A stretch of 64,000 bases of DNA, taken from the NCBI GenBank assembly GCA_020846635.1, contig JADLDO010000019.1:52079-116078 (forward strand), read 5' to 3'. Within the stretch, counting starts at the first letter, position 1. Each line of letters starts with the position of its first letter. The stretch is from Caldilineaceae bacterium (GTDB taxonomy: Bacteria > Chloroflexota > Anaerolineae > Caldilineales > Caldilineaceae). Shown here piece by piece: positions 61,575 through 64,000 of this stretch. Under the pieces are notes generated by a model. The model was not told the DNA's origin. It ran no database searches and was given only the letters and a program-made list of their open reading frames with translations. The position numbers and the translations under genes are program-made.

Positions 61575-61951
61575 CCTACAAAATTGCCACAGGCTGGAAT
61601 GTCGCGCTTGAAGACCTGGATGACATTGTACCGCAGCCATCCACACCCGGCTTGCAGTATACGCGGCGGACGTTTGGGGCAGATGATACTGTCTATGATG
61701 AGGGGCCATTCATCCCACTCAACTTTGCCGCGCTGGAAAGTGCGGAGGAATACCAATCCCTCTTGGCACAATTCGGCCTGACCAGCGCCAGAATCGCCTT
61801 GGTCACGCTCTACGCGCAGAACGAAAACTATGTGTGGAAGCGATTCAACGGCAAGATCGTCAAGCCGAGCATACCGGGCGACGGCAGCCGCTCTAACTTC
61901 TTTTTGCGCGGCTTCGTTTTTCTCGTCAAGAGCCTGGAGGCGCTGGACTAA
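61571..61951 (+). CDS. Tail protein, distal-tail-like
   Basis: 126 residues from GTG 61571 (overlapping the tape measure stop). Beta pattern LQYTRRTFGADDTVYDEGPF and YVWKRFNGKIVKPS. The position after the tape measure is where distal tail proteins that anchor the tip are found, though it is shorter than most. Its stop overlaps the next start (TAATG). Confidence 0.65.
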   Translation: MTYKIATGWNVALEDLDDIVPQPSTPGLQYTRRTFGADDTVYDEGPFIPLNFAALESAEEYQSLLAQFGLTSARIALVTLYAQNENYVWKRFNGKIVKPSIPGDGSRSNFFLRGFVFLVKSLEALD

Positions 61952-64000
61952 TGGCCGTGCCTGTCATGCGCCTGTACATGCACGCGCCGGAGATCGTTTT
62001 TGCGGCGCGTGTGAATATGACTTCTGTCACCTACCCGGTCCAAGACATCACCTATGACGGTGTGACCACGGGAGCGTATACCGATTGCACGCCGGATATG
62101 TTCTTCACGCTGGGGAGCGCGGCGGGCTTGGATGACTATGGCCGCGGGCGATTGCGAGCCATGCCAACCTCCTCGATTCTCAAGGTGGGGCGCGCCTCGC
62201 AGGGTACGAACGACGGCGAGCTAGATGTGGTGGATGACGCGTATATCACGGTCTACGATGACTTCAGGGTATTCGCCAAGATCCCCTACATTGCGTCCGA
62301 CGGCACGATGTACAAGGACGCCGACATGCCGGTGCTGGATCGCACAGAGCAGCCGCCGCCCGTTGCCAATACGGGGCCGGGCTTTGCCAAGACCATCGAT
62401 CCGGTCACAGGGACAATTGTGGCCTTCTTTCCCGGCAGTGACTCGATAGCTATTGCCGACGGCGCAACCATCGTGAGTTGGGCTTGGGACATCAAAGATG
62501 GCACGTACGAATTTGACACCACAGCCACGGACGCTGACATCTTTGCATCGTTTCCCCCTGGCTTCCGCTGGGTGGCATTGACCGTCACGGACAGCAACGG
62601 CAAGACGCACTCGGCGCGCTGCCCGGTCTTTGCGCGTGACCCGGATGACGATGCCTGTGTGCAGAGTTGGCAGCCGGTCAAATACAGCCGCAGCCAAGCG
62701 GGGGTTCGGTTCGATTTTCGCATTGTGGAGGATCTGCCGCGCAGCACCTACCCCGATGGGGCATTGGTCATGTGTTGGAAAGAGGGCAATTTTGAGCCGC
62801 AGAGCCGTTTGCAAATGATCTTCACGGGCTGGCACCAAAGTGACAAGGTGACGGCGCGCAGCACGGAGACGGCACTCTTGCGCGATACGACACTAGAGTG
62901 CGTTGATGTGATGGGCAGGCTAGATGCGCTGCCAAGTTTCTCGCAGAGCATCGAGGTTCCGCTGGAAGGCGAGACTGTCACCTGGTATCACATGCCCGCC
63001 GCGACAGTAGATAAGTACATTCACTATTTATTGCAGTGGCACTCGACGGCGTTGGATCTGGCGGACTATTTCCCCAGCGGTACAGGCAGCGACTATCCGT
63101 TCGTCATTTTTCAGAGCAACGAAGGTCAAAATCTCTACCAGCAGGTCAACTGGCGCGCCAGGAGCATTGTGCCGGATCATGTGTTTACCTGCAATCGTCT
63201 GGGGCAGTTGCAGGTCATTGTCGATCCGATGTTGCAGGATGTAGCAGACCGCACGACCACGATCCAGGGTAGTTTTCTGGAGCAGCACTGGAGCGATCTG
63301 GAGTTCACCTATACGCGCCCGCCGCGTGTGAGCAGGCTCCTGGGCAGTGCGCTGGTGACACAGAGCGCGTGGATCCTAGTCGATGATGTCAAAACGCTGG
63401 AGGATCCTGTGTTTAGCGTTGCGCCCGGCAGCGCGCCCAGCCAGGGCACGCGAGAGGTGACGCAGGGCGAGCAGCTTGCCCAGAGCCAGGCGGCGCTCAA
63501 CGCTGTCACAGGCCATCGCTATGCGCGGCTCAACGCACGACATGGCCCGATCCGCCTCTCCCCAGCATCGGGCGACGACCAGAACATCGAACCCGCAGAT
63601 ATGACATGGGTCTATCTCTATTTTAGCGATGATACGGCTCCGCAGCGCGGGCTATCCTTTGACAGCAGTTTGCCCACAGGCGCACTGCGCGCCTTGCCGT
63701 TGGAGGTAGACATTACCTGGCGTTTTAGCGAGACAGGGGCAACGCAGGACACGACGATCACGCTGGAGCTTGAGACCGTAGGACGGCCTGCACTGGCGGA
63801 CACGCGTGAAGCGGCACTGCCAGTAGGAGAAGAGCCGACCGCGCCGGTGGTCTATGTACCGGATTATGGGCTGGTTCCCGACCAGACGCTTGTGGCGGCC
63901 ATCACCCCTACCTACCTGCTACGCACCAGCGACTTTCATACACCCGCTGGAAGCGGCGGGCCGACCTGGGAACAGGCACTGCGCTTTGACGAAATTATCA
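61951..64000 (+). CDS. Large tail/baseplate hub protein, cut by window end
   Basis: An open frame from ATG 61951 without stop to the window end (683 codons seen). N-terminal beta region, then an Ig/PKD-like domain (about 165-235: IVSWAWDIKDG, WVALTVTDSNGKTHSARC), followed by tail-hub-like beta segments (FRIVEDLPRSTYPDGALVMC, TTLECVDVMGRLDALPSF, LQVIVDPMLQDVADR). It starts in the preceding stop. It probably forms the tail tip that contacts the host; the complete length cannot be judged. Confidence 0.75.
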   Translation, partial: MAVPVMRLYMHAPEIVFAARVNMTSVTYPVQDITYDGVTTGAYTDCTPDMFFTLGSAAGLDDYGRGRLRAMPTSSILKVGRASQGTNDGELDVVDDAYITVYDDFRVFAKIPYIASDGTMYKDADMPVLDRTEQPPPVANTGPGFAKTIDPVTGTIVAFFPGSDSIAIADGATIVSWAWDIKDGTYEFDTTATDADIFASFPPGFRWVALTVTDSNGKTHSARCPVFARDPDDDACVQSWQPVKYSRSQAGVRFDFRIVEDLPRSTYPDGALVMCWKEGNFEPQSRLQMIFTGWHQSDKVTARSTETALLRDTTLECVDVMGRLDALPSFSQSIEVPLEGETVTWYHMPAATVDKYIHYLLQWHSTALDLADYFPSGTGSDYPFVIFQSNEGQNLYQQVNWRARSIVPDHVFTCNRLGQLQVIVDPMLQDVADRTTTIQGSFLEQHWSDLEFTYTRPPRVSRLLGSALVTQSAWILVDDVKTLEDPVFSVAPGSAPSQGTREVTQGEQLAQSQAALNAVTGHRYARLNARHGPIRLSPASGDDQNIEPADMTWVYLYFSDDTAPQRGLSFDSSLPTGALRALPLEVDITWRFSETGATQDTTITLELETVGRPALADTREAALPVGEEPTAPVVYVPDYGLVPDQTLVAAITPTYLLRTSDFHTPAGSGGPTWEQALRFDEII

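Larger units (their letters stand above)
19699..64000. mobile_element. Siphovirus prophage, right end outside window
   Basis: Begins at an attachment site in a tRNA-Arg gene, with an inward-lying tyrosine integrase on the minus strand. From 21,110 all genes are on the plus strand with many ATGA/TAATG overlaps: early/replication, DNA modification, lysis, packaging, head, connector, tail. Terminase, portal, major capsid, connector proteins, tail chaperones and a long tape measure indicate a long non-contractile tail. The tail module is unfinished at 64,000. Confidence 0.93.

Overview
The window joins two kinds of DNA. Bases 1 to about 19,700 are bacterial chromosome. Bases about 19,700 to 64,000 are most of a tailed-phage (siphovirus) prophage whose right end lies outside the window. 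The chromosomal genes (endonuclease III, an ExeM/NucH-like secreted nuclease, a subtilisin-like exoprotease, zinc-ribbon protein, YihY/BrkB membrane protein, Pgi with a Nudix hydrolase, dynamin-like GTPase, long HPF, ComF and a tiny Flp-type pilin), the fairly high GC and the large Ala/Pro-rich secreted proteins suggest a Chloroflexota-like bacterium (Caldilineae or Anaerolineae type). That placement is an inference from gene content; no rRNA is present.

Chromosome, left to right: a lipoprotein cut by the window edge, nth, a phosphoribosyltransferase and the secreted nuclease (all minus); an unknown gene and the S8 protease (plus); a zinc-ribbon coiled-coil gene (minus) and brkB (plus) facing away from a 400-base region full of repeats and palindromes; a methyltransferase; the nudix-pgi pair; a GNAT enzyme and a dynamin-like GTPase (minus); a cysteine hydrolase (plus); hpf; and comF with an unlisted 52-residue pilin. 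A GC-rich hairpin family recurs between these genes and was not noticed in the phage.

Prophage: the left end is the 3' half of a tRNA-Arg gene on the minus strand, next to a tyrosine integrase, so the intact tRNA should lie beyond base 64,000. All other prophage genes are on the plus strand and tightly overlapped. The early region (21.1-34.5 kb) has a replication initiator carrying seven 24-bp repeats inside its own gene (probable origin), a VRR-NUC nuclease, a metallopeptidase, and a DNA-modification block: two amino-methyltransferases, a Gp37/Gp68 (DUF5131) protein, a DndC-like PP-loop enzyme and an unusual C5-cytosine methyltransferase, then a MazG-like pyrophosphohydrolase. A strong terminator at 34.55 kb ends it. 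Next come lysis genes (holin-like proteins and a three-domain endolysin), then terminase, portal, an apparent kinase-like/metallopeptidase fusion, a minor head protein with a protease tail, two sugar-modifying enzymes, a second terminator, protease/scaffold, decoration and major capsid proteins, another glycosyltransferase, connectors, major tail protein, tail chaperones, a self-contained accessory gene, tape measure, and a tail protein cut by the window end.

The modification block could protect phage DNA from restriction, and the glycosyltransferases and acetyltransferase could decorate the virion. Both roles are inferred from family and position. No CI/Cro-type lysogeny switch was recognised near the integrase.
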